Source: PALSA-188 sp963720075
GTDB lineage: Bacteria > Acidobacteriota > Terriglobia > Terriglobales > Acidobacteriaceae
Assembly (NCBI GenBank): GCA_963720075.1
Contig: CAVREG010000005.1
Coordinates: 124,001 to 188,000, forward strand
Reading direction: 5' to 3'
Length of the DNA: 64,000 bases
Each line of letters opens with the position of its first letter. Positions within the stretch are counted from its first letter, which is position 1. The notes beneath the pieces were generated by a model, which was given only the letters and a program-made list of their open reading frames with translations, was not told the DNA's origin and did not search any database. Made by a program: the position numbers and the translations under genes. Shown piece after piece: positions 26,022 through 34,511 of this stretch.

Positions 26022-27539
26022 ATGGCAAGGAAAAACAAGTTCCTTCCGGAGAAAACTTTGCGCCACTTTAGCCGATCTTCCACCGCCCTTACCACCTTGT
26101 TCTGCCTTAGCTTTGCGCTCCTACATGCGGATCAGCCCAAGGCAGCCGCACAGGTTACCCCTTCGTTGGTCAGGGTTACCGATTCAAGAGTTGCGTCCGC
26201 CGCCACGCCAATGGGACTTGCGCCCTCGATCTCGCCTTCCGGGACGTCAACGTATATCGCCCGGCGTGGAGATACTGTCAGTATTGTCGCTCACCACTTC
26301 GTTTCCCAAACTTCGTATCTGACATCCACCGAGCTGATTGAAGCTATTCGAAAAGCAAATGGCGACTTTCGCGGAAACTCACTAAAAGTGGGCCAGTCCC
26401 TAGTCGTCCCGGGAATGCTGGCCGGGCCAATCACCGAAAAATCCATCCCTGTAAGCCGGGACTTTGAAACTCGGGCTGTCTATTTAACCGGCCTCATGGC
26501 TGGCAGCGATCACGGATTGCGGATTATTCGCCGCTGGAGGGAACTGGGCGGAAATGCCGTGGTCTTTGACGTGAAAGATAGCGACGGCTCGATCAATATT
26601 CCGTTCGAAAATCCTCTAGCCGGCACGCACCGTATCACTATCCGCGACCTGCCTAAATTTACCCAATTTTTACATTCGCAAGGGATGCATGCGATCGCGC
26701 GTATCGCCATTTTTCGCGACGAGCGGCTTGTCGTGGCGCATCCAGAGCTGGCAGTGAAATCCAAGCGCACGGGGCAGCCGTGGCGTGAGAATGGCAAGCT
26801 GGTTTGGACTGATCCATCCCTCCCCAGGGTTCAGGATTACGATATAGCGCTTGCTATGAAGGCAGCGGAAGCGGGCGCGGACGAAATCCAGTTCGATTAT
26901 GTGCGCTTCCCCGCAGAGGGCGATCAGAAAGACGCGAGCTTTTATTTCCAAACCCAACATCCTGCGTGGCAGCGTTCAGACGTAATCACCGATTTCCTGA
27001 AACGTGCCTATGGAGAACTTCATCCCACCGGCGTGCTGCTTTCTCTAGACGTTTTCGGAATCATGGCATGGCAGCGTTCTGTGGATCTAGCGCATACAGG
27101 CCAGGACATCGTTGGCATGGCCAAATACTGTGATGTCCTTTCCCCGATGATCTATCCGTCCCATTTCTTTGGCATGGACGGCATCGCCCATCCTGGGGAT
27201 GCCCCAGAACATTTTATTGGCGAGTCCATGGCCCGCTTCGAAAAGATCACTAAGGGAAGCGGAGTCGTGATTCGGCCCTGGCTACAAGCCTTCGCGTGGC
27301 GCACCAAGACATACTCCCCGCAATACATAGAGACACAAGTACTGACGGCCAAAAACGCAGGTGGGATCGGCTTTCTGTTCTGGAACGCGAATAACGACTA
27401 CAGCAAGCCCTACGCAGCGATGCCGGAGATGAGGGCAGCGAAGGGAAAATATTTTCGGGGGGATGAACTGAAGACAAAACTACTTTCAAGCGGCATTCCT
27501 TTCGCTATGAACGCCTCTGCTCCGGGTGGCAATAGATAA
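26022..27539 (+). CDS. LysM + DUF4015 putative glycoside hydrolase, secreted
   Basis: 505 residues from the ATG at 26022. This start puts a signal segment near the N-terminus (SSTALTTLFCLSFALLHADQP); the frame is open upstream to 25833 but those residues are basic noise and would overlap the divergent AAA gene. A LysM-type peptidoglycan/chitin-binding domain follows (YIARRGDTVSIVAHHF ... LKVGQSLVVPG). Then comes a TIM-barrel domain of the DUF4015 putative glycosyl hydrolase type: AVYLTGLMAGSDHGL, VVFDVKDSDGSINI, EIQFDYVRFPAEGD, LSLDVFGIMAWQRS, DVLSPMIYPSHF. The Asp/Glu residues in IQFDYVRFP are likely catalytic. Substrate unknown; cell-wall glycan is suggested by LysM. Confidence 0.85.
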   Translation: MARKNKFLPEKTLRHFSRSSTALTTLFCLSFALLHADQPKAAAQVTPSLVRVTDSRVASAATPMGLAPSISPSGTSTYIARRGDTVSIVAHHFVSQTSYLTSTELIEAIRKANGDFRGNSLKVGQSLVVPGMLAGPITEKSIPVSRDFETRAVYLTGLMAGSDHGLRIIRRWRELGGNAVVFDVKDSDGSINIPFENPLAGTHRITIRDLPKFTQFLHSQGMHAIARIAIFRDERLVVAHPELAVKSKRTGQPWRENGKLVWTDPSLPRVQDYDIALAMKAAEAGADEIQFDYVRFPAEGDQKDASFYFQTQHPAWQRSDVITDFLKRAYGELHPTGVLLSLDVFGIMAWQRSVDLAHTGQDIVGMAKYCDVLSPMIYPSHFFGMDGIAHPGDAPEHFIGESMARFEKITKGSGVVIRPWLQAFAWRTKTYSPQYIETQVLTAKNAGGIGFLFWNANNDYSKPYAAMPEMRAAKGKYFRGDELKTKLLSSGIPFAMNASAPGGNR

Positions 27540-27594
27540 TTTATTCTGGGAACCTTCCTGTGTGGCGAGGGGTCAAACGATAGTAAGTGATCAT

Positions 27595-28185
27595 ATGAAA
27601 CCCGCCCCGCTTCGACATCTTATTGCCATTGGAATTGCAGCGATGTGCATCGCGTTGGCAATTTCGAACCATAACGCGGGAATTGCCCCACAGAACGGAG
27701 GGAGTGCCTTCATCTTCCAGACGCCATTTCCGCCCGATGGAGTCTTCCTTGAGGGAGCCTTAGTCTTTCCTGGCCTCATTTCTGGATTACCCATGATCGT
27801 GGCAGGCGCGGAACATGAATCCGAATGGATGCTGGAGTGCGGTCAGGTCCTTGGAGCGATCTTCTTTTGGTATTGCGTCGGATGGTGGGTGGATTGCGTC
27901 AGGGGCTCGGTCGAGCGAGATACGCCTCCCAGATTCGTCTTGATCCATTTGAGGGCGTTAAGCGTAATAAGCGTGGTTCTTTTTCCGCTCGGACTCATTG
28001 AAGGGATGCGGGTAGGAAAAGAGGGATGGTGCGCGAATGGCAGACCTCCGTTTTTAGCTGAGCTGCTCATCTACGGCATCGGAATGGCTTGGATCAGCGT
28101 CGGCACATGGTTTGCGTGGCAGAAGTTCCGTGGGTCACGCAGAGTTTCGGTGCGTTCTCTCATTTTCAACGGTCCCTCAACCTAA
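27595..28185 (+). CDS. Integral membrane protein, hypothetical
   Basis: 196 residues from the ATG at 27595; a longer frame back to 27526 would overlap the preceding gene. About five hydrophobic segments are visible: LIAIGIAAMCIALAIS, EGALVFPGLISGLPMIVAG, AIFFWYCVGWWVDCV, SVISVVLFPLGLIEGM and LLIYGIGMAWISVGTWFAW. I do not recognise a family. It follows the LysM gene by 55 nt and its last 20 bases overlap the convergent DUF3052-like gene. Confidence 0.6.
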   Translation: MKPAPLRHLIAIGIAAMCIALAISNHNAGIAPQNGGSAFIFQTPFPPDGVFLEGALVFPGLISGLPMIVAGAEHESEWMLECGQVLGAIFFWYCVGWWVDCVRGSVERDTPPRFVLIHLRALSVISVVLFPLGLIEGMRVGKEGWCANGRPPFLAELLIYGIGMAWISVGTWFAWQKFRGSRRVSVRSLIFNGPST

Positions 28186-28561
28186 TCACAAACTTCAATC
28201 CTGACCAGATTTCGGTCACTGCGCACACCTTAACATCCACCAGCCCAGCGCTAAGACCAACTTCTCTTACTACGTTTTCGTCGAGATCTGTAGCTACTCC
28301 GGAGCTTTTCTTCGGCCAACTCACCCACAAAATTCCAGTTGGCGCTAGGAGCTTCGAAAATCTGGGAAACTGCTTTTCCAACTCTATCCGGCTTTTCGTG
28401 AAGATCATTGCGAAATCGAGCCGACTCGTCGACACCTGGCATTTCGCAAACGCGTCATTCAACTCGGCTCCGACGTCCGCTGGCAAGCTAAAAAGCGCGA
28501 TTCGGAAGCCGTCTTTGATTCCGAGCTTCTTAGGTAAAGGAGTTCCGGAATATCCAGGCAT
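28166..28561 (-). CDS. DUF3052-like protein
   Basis: 131 residues. It begins MPGYSGTPLPKKLGIKDGFR and contains WVSWPKKSSGVATDLDENVVREVG and KVCAVTEIWSGLKFVIRLRDR, the conserved phrases of a small DUF3052-type family found widely in soil bacteria; biochemical function unknown. It starts 8 nt after the stop of the VWFA gene, so it is probably co-transcribed with it. It overlaps the convergent membrane-protein gene by 20 bases at the 3' end. Confidence 0.75.
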   Translation of the reverse strand: MPGYSGTPLPKKLGIKDGFRIALFSLPADVGAELNDAFAKCQVSTSRLDFAMIFTKSRIELEKQFPRFSKLLAPTGILWVSWPKKSSGVATDLDENVVREVGLSAGLVDVKVCAVTEIWSGLKFVIRLRDR

Positions 28562-28569
28562 GAGACACG

Positions 28570-29685
28570 CTAGTTGGTGGGAGCGTAATAGCCGTGTCGG
28601 CTGCGAACACGCAGTCCCTTGCGGTTTTGGGCGATAATTTCAATAGAGTGGTAGTGGCCGTTCGGCGCTAAGTCTGCGGGAGTATAGGCGAGCGCATATT
28701 GACTGCGAAGTTCGTTCTGGATTTCAGAAAAGGCATTACTCACTTCCGTGATTTGGAAAGGGAAGAACGCGCGTCCGCCGGTGGCGTCGGCGATACGCTC
28801 TAGAACTTTGTCGCCACGACTGCCGCTTCCGTTAATGTTCGTGCTTATTGCATAGACGATTACTTCGGCGCGCTCGGCCATCTCTACGGCTTCCTCGCGC
28901 GTGACATGGCTCTGATTGTCGTCGCCGTCACTTAATAAAATGATCGCGCGGCGCACCGGCCCGGTCTGCGGCTCCTTCATCAGCTTGTCACGACAGGCAA
29001 AGTACAACGCATCGTACATCGCCGTGCCTCCACCGGGCCGCAGGCTGCGCACGCCGTTGGAAAGCGCATCCGTGTCGTCGGTGAAGTCCTGCGTTACTTC
29101 CGGAGTAACATCAAACCCCACAACGAACGCCTTGTCATATTTCGGGCGGATGGTCTCATTCAAAAATTCAATCGCAGCTTGCTGCTCAAACTTGAAACGA
29201 TCTCTCACCGAATTGCTCGCGTCCACCAGCAAGCCAACCTGCAAGGGCAAATCAGTTTCGCGGCGAAAACTGCGCACATCGAGCGCGGGTTGCTGATCGT
29301 CCAATACTCTGAAGTCATTTTTCGTGAGATTGTTCACGTAGCGCCCGTGCTTATCGGTCACAGTGAATACAACATTCACTTCGTTGACCGTCCGGCGAAA
29401 CGTGGTAGTGGGCTGTTCCGCCGACGGAGTGGTCTGGGACGAATTTGCGGGAGATGGGGTCTCGGATTTAGCCGCGGTAGCCTCGGGTTGACTGCCTGGC
29501 GGCGACGCGTTTACCTGGTTCTGCGCCGGGGGCGCAGCCGGGTGGGCAGCTTTCCGTGCGGCTTGCCTTTGCTGAGATACGGCGGATGGAGCCGAAGGCA
29601 AATCTTGATCCGTCGAATTCTGCGCTGAAGCGTTCGGCAGCACCAGAGCGGAACCGGCAAGAAGGATGAGAACGCGAGAATACAT
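28570..29685 (-). CDS. VWFA-related acidobacterial secreted protein, intact MIDAS
   Basis: 371 residues from the ATG at 29685, chosen because a signal peptide follows at once (VLILLAGSALVLPNASAQ) and GCGGA precedes it; the frame is open upstream to 30243 but that part is antisense to the neighbouring gene. An Ala/Pro/Gln/Ser-rich linker leads to the module NEVNVVFTVTDKHGRYVNNLTKNDFRVLDDQ. The VWFA domain has an intact MIDAS (LLVDASNSVRDRF) and the late segment ILLSDGDDNQSHV. The family close is QYALAYTPADLAPNGHYHSIEI. First gene of a two-gene unit with the DUF3052-like gene. Confidence 0.88.
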   Translation of the reverse strand: MYSRVLILLAGSALVLPNASAQNSTDQDLPSAPSAVSQQRQAARKAAHPAAPPAQNQVNASPPGSQPEATAAKSETPSPANSSQTTPSAEQPTTTFRRTVNEVNVVFTVTDKHGRYVNNLTKNDFRVLDDQQPALDVRSFRRETDLPLQVGLLVDASNSVRDRFKFEQQAAIEFLNETIRPKYDKAFVVGFDVTPEVTQDFTDDTDALSNGVRSLRPGGGTAMYDALYFACRDKLMKEPQTGPVRRAIILLSDGDDNQSHVTREEAVEMAERAEVIVYAISTNINGSGSRGDKVLERIADATGGRAFFPFQITEVSNAFSEIQNELRSQYALAYTPADLAPNGHYHSIEIIAQNRKGLRVRSRHGYYAPTN

Positions 29686-29695
29686 TGTTCCGCTG

Positions 29696-29701
29696 ATTAT
29701 A
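29696..29701 (-). promoter_or_regulatory. -10 box TATAAT upstream of the VWFA gene
   Basis: A perfect TATAAT read on the minus strand ends 10 nt before the ATG at 29685, giving a predicted 5' leader of only a few bases. No clear -35 is recognised. Confidence 0.45.
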
Positions 29702-29773
29702 AACCCTTGATGTTTATGAACCCTGAGCACGGACCGCAGTACCCGTCTGGGTGAGTTCGCCGGGTAAATTGTT

Positions 29774-30641
29774 TTACCGCAGCCCATTCGCTTCTGGGTG
29801 GTGCATTTTGTCCGCAAGACTCTTATCCGGCTGGGCTTCGCCCTTCGAGTTTCCCCATGTCCAATACAGTCCGGAATACGCATATGTTTCGGGCAGTCCC
29901 GCGACCGAATGTCCATAGCAAAAAAGCACTTGGAAACCGGGATTCCGAATGTAGTAGTACCCTCCAAAATCCAGCAGGGTCGCTCCTTTGATTTGCGGTG
30001 TCCCAGGGCCTTCCGCGCCGTGGGAAAAAACTTCCGTGCCCAGCGTCCACTTTTTTCCGAGATCCCGCTGCACCAGCCAGCCGCCATACGTAAAATTCTT
30101 GTAGCCGGTTTGTGGAACAATTTCTTCTCCAACGCCTCCATAGGTCGTCCACGGCCCATAGCTTTTCTGCACCCAGACTGGCAGCTTCGCCCATGTTTTC
30201 CCGACGCCCAATCCCGTGCTGTACTTTCCGCTCGGCGCTTCAATCATCGGGAATGTTCCAATCATTGGCCGATGCTTCGTTTCCTTGACGAATCTGTATT
30301 TCACTCCAATTTCAATATCGCCCATGCCGAACGCGCTCGGACCCGCGCCAGCCGGAAGATAATTCAGGTTGTTGGATGGCATGATGGATACGGCGGGGAT
30401 GACAATATGGAATTGTGTGTTCGCGAGAATTCCCCAATTGAACTCGACTCGCCGGTCCTGCCGTGTCCATCTCAACACCCGTGCCGCTGGCGTTTCCAAA
30501 TGCATAAAACTCATAGTGCCGGAAGTCCACCGGCTCCGGATCGTCCGTTTGAAACGGAGGCCCCGCGTGGGCGTTTAGCACGGCTATAAACAGTACCATC
30601 AGCACAATCGCGGCTGCTCCGGGTCGTAGGAATGCGCTCAT
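29774..30641 (-). pseudogene. Outer-membrane transporter-like protein, frameshifted
   Basis: Two overlapping frames make one protein. Frame 1 starts at ATG 30641 with a signal peptide (IVLMVLFIAVLNAHAG) and GPPFQTDDPEPVDFRHYEFY, ending at about DTAGPA. Frame 2 continues with VEFNWGILANTQFHIVIPA through GIGDIEIG-type and YSGLYWTWGNSKGEAQ segments to the stop at 29774. One extra base near 30449 causes the shift; removing it gives 288 residues. The TDDPEPV start and beta-rich body resemble the outer-membrane family annotated as transporter or MetA-pathway of phenol degradation, so the substrate is unknown. AAGG upstream of the ATG supports the start. Could be an assembly error. Confidence 0.8.
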
Positions 30642-30684
30642 CTGCCTTCTCGCAAAGTTCTTGCCAGCACCTGCATGCCCTTAA

Positions 30685-31665
30685 TTAACACGCTGTCTCG
30701 CCTATGCGTTCGAGAAGCTCTTGCAATTCGTGCGGCAACTCTGCTGAGAATGAAAGCTCTTCGCCTGTCCGAGGATGTTGGAACTGCAACATTGCCGCAT
30801 GAAGAAAATTCCGCGAGAGAGTTTCGATACTTCGATTCTTTCCCCGCAAAACTCTGGGTGCTCCGTAGAGGGCATCCCCTAAGACCGGGTGACCAAGGGA
30901 AGATAGATGCACGCGGATTTGGTGAGTCCTTCCCGTGTCAATTTTCAGTTCCAGCAAAGTGAATTTACCGAGGGAAGAGTCAATTCGTCGCTGAACCAGA
31001 TAATGGGTAACGGCCTCTCGTCCACTTTCCCGGCGAGCGGTCATTTTGGTACGGTGAACGCGGTCGCGGCCGATGGCGCTACGAATGGTTCCTTTATCTT
31101 GCTTCAACCATCCGTGAACCAGCGCAATGTATTTTTTCTTAACCACACGCTTTGCAAATTGTGCCGACAATCGGCGATGTGCCTCGTCATTTTTCGCGAC
31201 AACGATCAGCCCACTGGTAGCCTTGTCCAGACGGTGTACGATGCCAGGGCGTAATTCACCGCCTACAGCGGAAAGTTTTGCGAAGCGGTGTAACAGCGCA
31301 TTGACTAGAGTGCCGCGATTACGATCGGCTTCGGTCGCACCCGCCCCAGCGTGAACCATCATTCCAGCTGGCTTGTTGATCACCGCCAAATCGTCGTCTT
31401 CGAAAACAACATCGAGTGGAATTTCCTCGGGGATCGCGTGCAGCGGAGGAAGTTGCGCCGGCCCGAGAACCGCAATACACTCGCCGCCCCGAAGGCGCAG
31501 CGACGCTTTAGCGGGCGCGTCGTTCACGAGAACCTTCTCTTCGGAAATAAGCTGCTGCACACGCGCACGGCTGGTTTCTTGAATATTGGCGGCAAGAAAT
31601 TGATCGAGACGCTTGCCGTTATCTTCCGGTCCGGCGGAAATCAAGATGGGGAATTTTTCCGGCAT
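30685..31665 (-). CDS. rluD: RluD-family 23S rRNA pseudouridine synthase
   Basis: 326 residues. An S4 RNA-binding domain (KRLDQFLAANIQETSRARVQQLISEEKVLVND) precedes the catalytic domain. The signature GIVHRLDKATSGLIVVAKND carries the catalytic Asp in HRLDKATSGL. RTHQIRVHLSSLGHPVLGDALYG is the second family motif. It modifies uridines in the large-subunit rRNA helix 69 region if a true RluD; RluC/RluA-type specificity cannot be excluded. The neighbouring lspA gene seen in some genomes is absent. Confidence 0.92.
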   Translation of the reverse strand: MPEKFPILISAGPEDNGKRLDQFLAANIQETSRARVQQLISEEKVLVNDAPAKASLRLRGGECIAVLGPAQLPPLHAIPEEIPLDVVFEDDDLAVINKPAGMMVHAGAGATEADRNRGTLVNALLHRFAKLSAVGGELRPGIVHRLDKATSGLIVVAKNDEAHRRLSAQFAKRVVKKKYIALVHGWLKQDKGTIRSAIGRDRVHRTKMTARRESGREAVTHYLVQRRIDSSLGKFTLLELKIDTGRTHQIRVHLSSLGHPVLGDALYGAPRVLRGKNRSIETLSRNFLHAAMLQFQHPRTGEELSFSAELPHELQELLERIGETAC

Positions 31666-31773
31666 GCGCCGGATTCAGTAAATCATAATTCAGGCAGTGG
31701 TGGGCGGTCTCCCGGCTGGACTATCTGAAAATCGAGTGCCGACAAACCTACGGAACAGACGGAGGCGCGCTTG

Positions 31774-31980
31774 TCAGTAAACTCTCGTCATCATCCCAAG
31801 AAACAACAGAATGGACAGTGCGATGGCGCCAATACTATTCGCGCGCAACATTCGGTAGGTTGAAGGCCACGGGAACATCAGTACATCAAAAACTGGCATA
31901 AGTTTTTCGGGCCACAAGAGTCCTGCCAATCCGATCGCCAGTGAGATCTGCGTAAACAGAGGAATGCCCAAGTGGTGCAT
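31774..31980 (-). CDS. Small membrane protein, hypothetical
   Basis: 68 residues from the ATG at 31980, which has GGAG eight nt upstream; a TTG at 32025 would add 15 residues. Two hydrophobic segments are visible (PLFTQISLAIGLAGLLW and SIGAIALSILLFLGMMTRVY) with a short Pro-rich connector. No family recognised. It lies between rluD and the holin-like gene. Confidence 0.5.
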   Translation of the reverse strand: MHHLGIPLFTQISLAIGLAGLLWPEKLMPVFDVLMFPWPSTYRMLRANSIGAIALSILLFLGMMTRVY

Positions 31981-32135
31981 TTCTGACTCCAGGAAGTTGC
32001 TGATCGGACGGGGAATCCGTTCCAATAAGTCTGCCGGGGTTCACCCGTGACGTCAAGAAAAAAGAAGGACCCTCAGGTTAGAAAAGTAATCAGGGTTTCA
32101 GGCACATTAACGGTTATCACGCACAGGCTACAGTC

Positions 32136-32492
32136 TCAACGCTCGGCTCTCGCCGGTACCACCAGCCACTTTAAAATCATGTTCACCAGACTTAGAACGA
32201 TTCCTCCCCAAAAGGCAGCGGCAAAGCTGCGAATGTGGAACCCGGGAACGAATATGGATGCCAACTCGAGCATGATGGCGTTGACCACGAACCAAAAGAC
32301 ACCCAAGGTCAGAATTGTCAGAGGCAGGGTAATGACTTTGAAGAAAATTCCAAGCGTGGCATTGATCAGGCCAATCACGACGGCCGCGATCAATGCGGCC
32401 GATGCTCCATCTACATAAAACCCCGGCACCACGCGCGATGTGATCCAAACGGCCAGCGCGCTTATCACCCAGTGCAGCAACATTCGGAGCAT
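32136..32492 (-). CDS. Phage holin family (4-TM, superfamily IV-like) membrane protein
   Basis: 118 residues with about four transmembrane segments (LLHWVISALAVWITSRVVPGF, ALIAAVVIGLINATLGIFF, LPLTILTLGVFWFVVNAIML, FAAAFWGGIVLSLVNMIL). The motifs GLINATLG and LPLTILTLGVFWFVVNAIML are typical of the family annotated as mycobacterial four-TM phage holin. These are usually chromosomal and nothing phage-like is nearby, so a lysis role is doubtful. Confidence 0.85.
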   Translation of the reverse strand: MLRMLLHWVISALAVWITSRVVPGFYVDGASAALIAAVVIGLINATLGIFFKVITLPLTILTLGVFWFVVNAIMLELASIFVPGFHIRSFAAAFWGGIVLSLVNMILKWLVVPARAER

Positions 32493-32557
32493 TGGCTTCC
32501 TCCAAACCGCGGTTAGTTTAAATTAAATTTCGAATAAAGATTTCTGCGCAGTAAGTC

Positions 32558-32959
32558 TTATTCTCCTGCGTGATCTGCAACGATTGCGTCGGCTTCGATC
32601 TCCACTAGCATCTCTGGCGCGACGAACGAGCTCACTGCGATCAGAGTTGAGACCGGACGGATATCGCGAAAAAACTCTCCATGCGCTTTGCCGACTTTCT
32701 CCCAGTCGGCAATATTCGTCACATACATTCGAGTCCGGATCACGTCCTTCAAGCTGGCGCCGCACTTCCTCAAGGCGCTATCAATATTTTTGATAGCTTG
32801 CATCGCCTGGGCGTAAGGATCGCCGGCTCCCACAATCTTCCCGTCAATGCCGGTGGCCGTTGTTCCAGCGACGAAAACCTGATTGCCAACCCGTACGGCC
32901 CGAGAGTACCCCACAACCGGTTCCCAAGGAGTACCGCTGGAAATGTTAGTTCTTTGCAT
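32558..32959 (-). CDS. ridA: RidA-family reactive intermediate deaminase
   Basis: 133 residues of the RidA/YjgF/YER057c/UK114 family, which hydrolyses reactive 2-aminoacrylate and related enamines or imines. Visible segments are GNQVFVAGTTATGIDGKIVG, QAMQAIKNIDSALRKCGASLKDVIRTRMYVT and the C-terminal EMLVEIEADAIV; the usual catalytic Arg of RidA is in RTRMYVT. Single-gene unit with its own promoter-like TATAAT upstream and a GGAGA before the start. Confidence 0.9.
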   Translation of the reverse strand: MQRTNISSGTPWEPVVGYSRAVRVGNQVFVAGTTATGIDGKIVGAGDPYAQAMQAIKNIDSALRKCGASLKDVIRTRMYVTNIADWEKVGKAHGEFFRDIRPVSTLIAVSSFVAPEMLVEIEADAIVADHAGE

Positions 32960-32981
32960 GGCTCATTCTCCGACGGCCGCC

Positions 32982-32987
32982 ATTATA
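32982..32987 (-). promoter_or_regulatory. -10 box TATAAT upstream of ridA
   Basis: A perfect TATAAT on the minus strand ends 22 nt before the ridA ATG (32959), leaving room for a short leader that contains GGAGA. Confidence 0.5.
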
Positions 32988-33235
32988 AGCGGAACTGCGA
33001 ACTCTGATATGCGCCAACCAGCCACGCCACAATTAGCAGTCACTCCATTAGGGTGCCAACAATCGCCGAGATAAAACCTTTTGCTTCGTTGTGTGTTCTA
33101 AGTAGTAACTGCGCCGTTATGGTTGGCACGATGGTGGGGTCCCCGGCGCACGGAAGTTACTTGTGAATGGTTGGTAGGTGGTAGATAAAGGACTATGGAA
33201 CCCCGCGTGGTAAGCGGCTTCTCGGGGAGGGCCAA

Positions 33236-33787
33236 ATGATTCCGGATACGCATCCACTACAGCAGCTTTTCGTGGAACTCGTCGGACGGCACTACGCCGA
33301 AGAAATTGGAATACGCGACCCTCAGATTGTCGGATACGTTGCCCGCTTGCTGTCGGAGTTTTGCGAAGTCGAGGAACTCCACAAGATTCGCAATGGTGCT
33401 GGGAAATCTCTAACCGATGTAGGCGAAATGCTGATCGAGTCGGATCCAGTTTTCGGTCCCGCGCCTTCTTTTGATCGCGAACGTCAAGTGCGCAAGCATA
33501 TCGGCGATTACACGCTATTTTTTACCGGAATGTTTCCCGAGAGCATCAATCACTTTCGCCTTCGCCGCAGCCGCACGGAAAATTTTATTGATTGGATGAA
33601 AGCCGGAAAAGAGAGCTACTACATCGTCTCGAAATTCGAGGACTTTGAATACACCAAAGTCGCGCCATTGTTTGCCCGCCTCTCACATAATTTTGAGCAG
33701 TGCGTGTATGGATTGAATATGGTGAAGAACGATCTTCAAGAAATGCAACACCCGATAGTGCGGCGTGCAGACGATATTCTGATGTAG
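33236..33787 (+). CDS. Conserved hypothetical protein
   Basis: 183 residues, soluble, no signal peptide or membrane segment. Mostly helical with regularly spaced charged residues: FVELVGRHYAEEIGIRDPQIVGYVARLL, HKIRNGAGKSLTDVGEMLIE, GDYTLFFTGMFPESINHF and a C-terminal helix ending DDILM. A strong GGGAGGG just before the ATG supports the start. The gene stands alone and converges on rsmD. I do not recognise a named domain. Confidence 0.65.
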   Translation: MIPDTHPLQQLFVELVGRHYAEEIGIRDPQIVGYVARLLSEFCEVEELHKIRNGAGKSLTDVGEMLIESDPVFGPAPSFDRERQVRKHIGDYTLFFTGMFPESINHFRLRRSRTENFIDWMKAGKESYYIVSKFEDFEYTKVAPLFARLSHNFEQCVYGLNMVKNDLQEMQHPIVRRADDILM

Positions 33788-33797
33788 CTGGCGAAGG

Positions 33798-34394
33798 TCA
33801 CTGCGAATCGCGCGTAAGGGCCCCGCGATTCTCCCTGCGATAGAAGCTTAACGCCGAATCTCCTTGCTCCAATTTGCGATAGCGCTGAAGAGACCCAAAC
33901 TCGTCTCCCGGATCAAATTTGTTTGAGTGCTCGGCAATAACGATGCTTTCGGGTTTCAGCAGCGACGACCCAGAAAGCTCATCCAACGTTTTGTTATATT
34001 CCTGCGTCACCTCATAAGGCGGGTCGAGGAAAACAAAATCCGCCGCTATGCTACGCTGTTGCAGCGTCTCCAATGCCCGAACCACGTCTATATCTAAGAC
34101 CTTGAAGCCGGCATTCACTCCCAGCGCACGCAAATTGCGGCGGATCAGATCAACCGCTTTAGTTGCAGCATCCGCGAAATAGACAATTCCACATCCCCGG
34201 CTGATAGCTTCAATTCCCACAGCACCGGTCCCCGCGTACAAGTCAATCCAGGCTGTTCCTTCAAGTGCTGAGGGATTTCCTGCCGTAAGCACATTGAACA
34301 ATGTTTCTCGCAACCGGTCGGACGTAGGTCGCAGATTATGCCCTGCCGCTGAGACCAATGGCCGGCTTCCAAATTTTCCTGCAATCACTCGCAT
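33798..34394 (-). CDS. rsmD: 16S rRNA (guanine(966)-N2)-methyltransferase
   Basis: 198 residues, the usual RsmD length. It begins MRVIAGKFGSRPL and RPTSDRLRETLFNVL, has the SAM site DLYAGTGAVGIEAISRG and the catalytic DPPY motif (FVFLDPPYEVTQ). The enzyme methylates G966 in 16S rRNA. The stop lies 10 bases from the stop of the convergent hypothetical gene. No coaD gene, the common neighbour, is seen here. Confidence 0.93.
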   Translation of the reverse strand: MRVIAGKFGSRPLVSAAGHNLRPTSDRLRETLFNVLTAGNPSALEGTAWIDLYAGTGAVGIEAISRGCGIVYFADAATKAVDLIRRNLRALGVNAGFKVLDIDVVRALETLQQRSIAADFVFLDPPYEVTQEYNKTLDELSGSSLLKPESIVIAEHSNKFDPGDEFGSLQRYRKLEQGDSALSFYRRENRGALTRDSQ

Positions 34395-34511
34395 TCAGCT
34401 ACCACCGAGCTTTACGCCGCACACTTTCGATTGGGTTAGCCGCAACCCTGCCATACGCGGCGTCGTCTAAATATATAGAATAGGAGCAGCAAGACTCGCG
34501 ATCTTTCAGCT

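Noticed and set aside
29798..30589. 263-residue plus-strand frame opposite the frameshifted outer-membrane gene
   Set aside because: Its length tempts, but the minus-strand protein has a signal peptide and recognisable motifs in two frames, while this one has none.
32136..32492. Holin-like gene taken as a prophage remnant
   Set aside because: No other phage gene, integrase or att-like repeat nearby; this family is usually chromosomal.
33053..33129. GTGCCAAC / GTTGGCAC inverted repeat upstream of 33236
   Set aside because: Eight bases separated by 61 bases; could be chance and has no promoter geometry.
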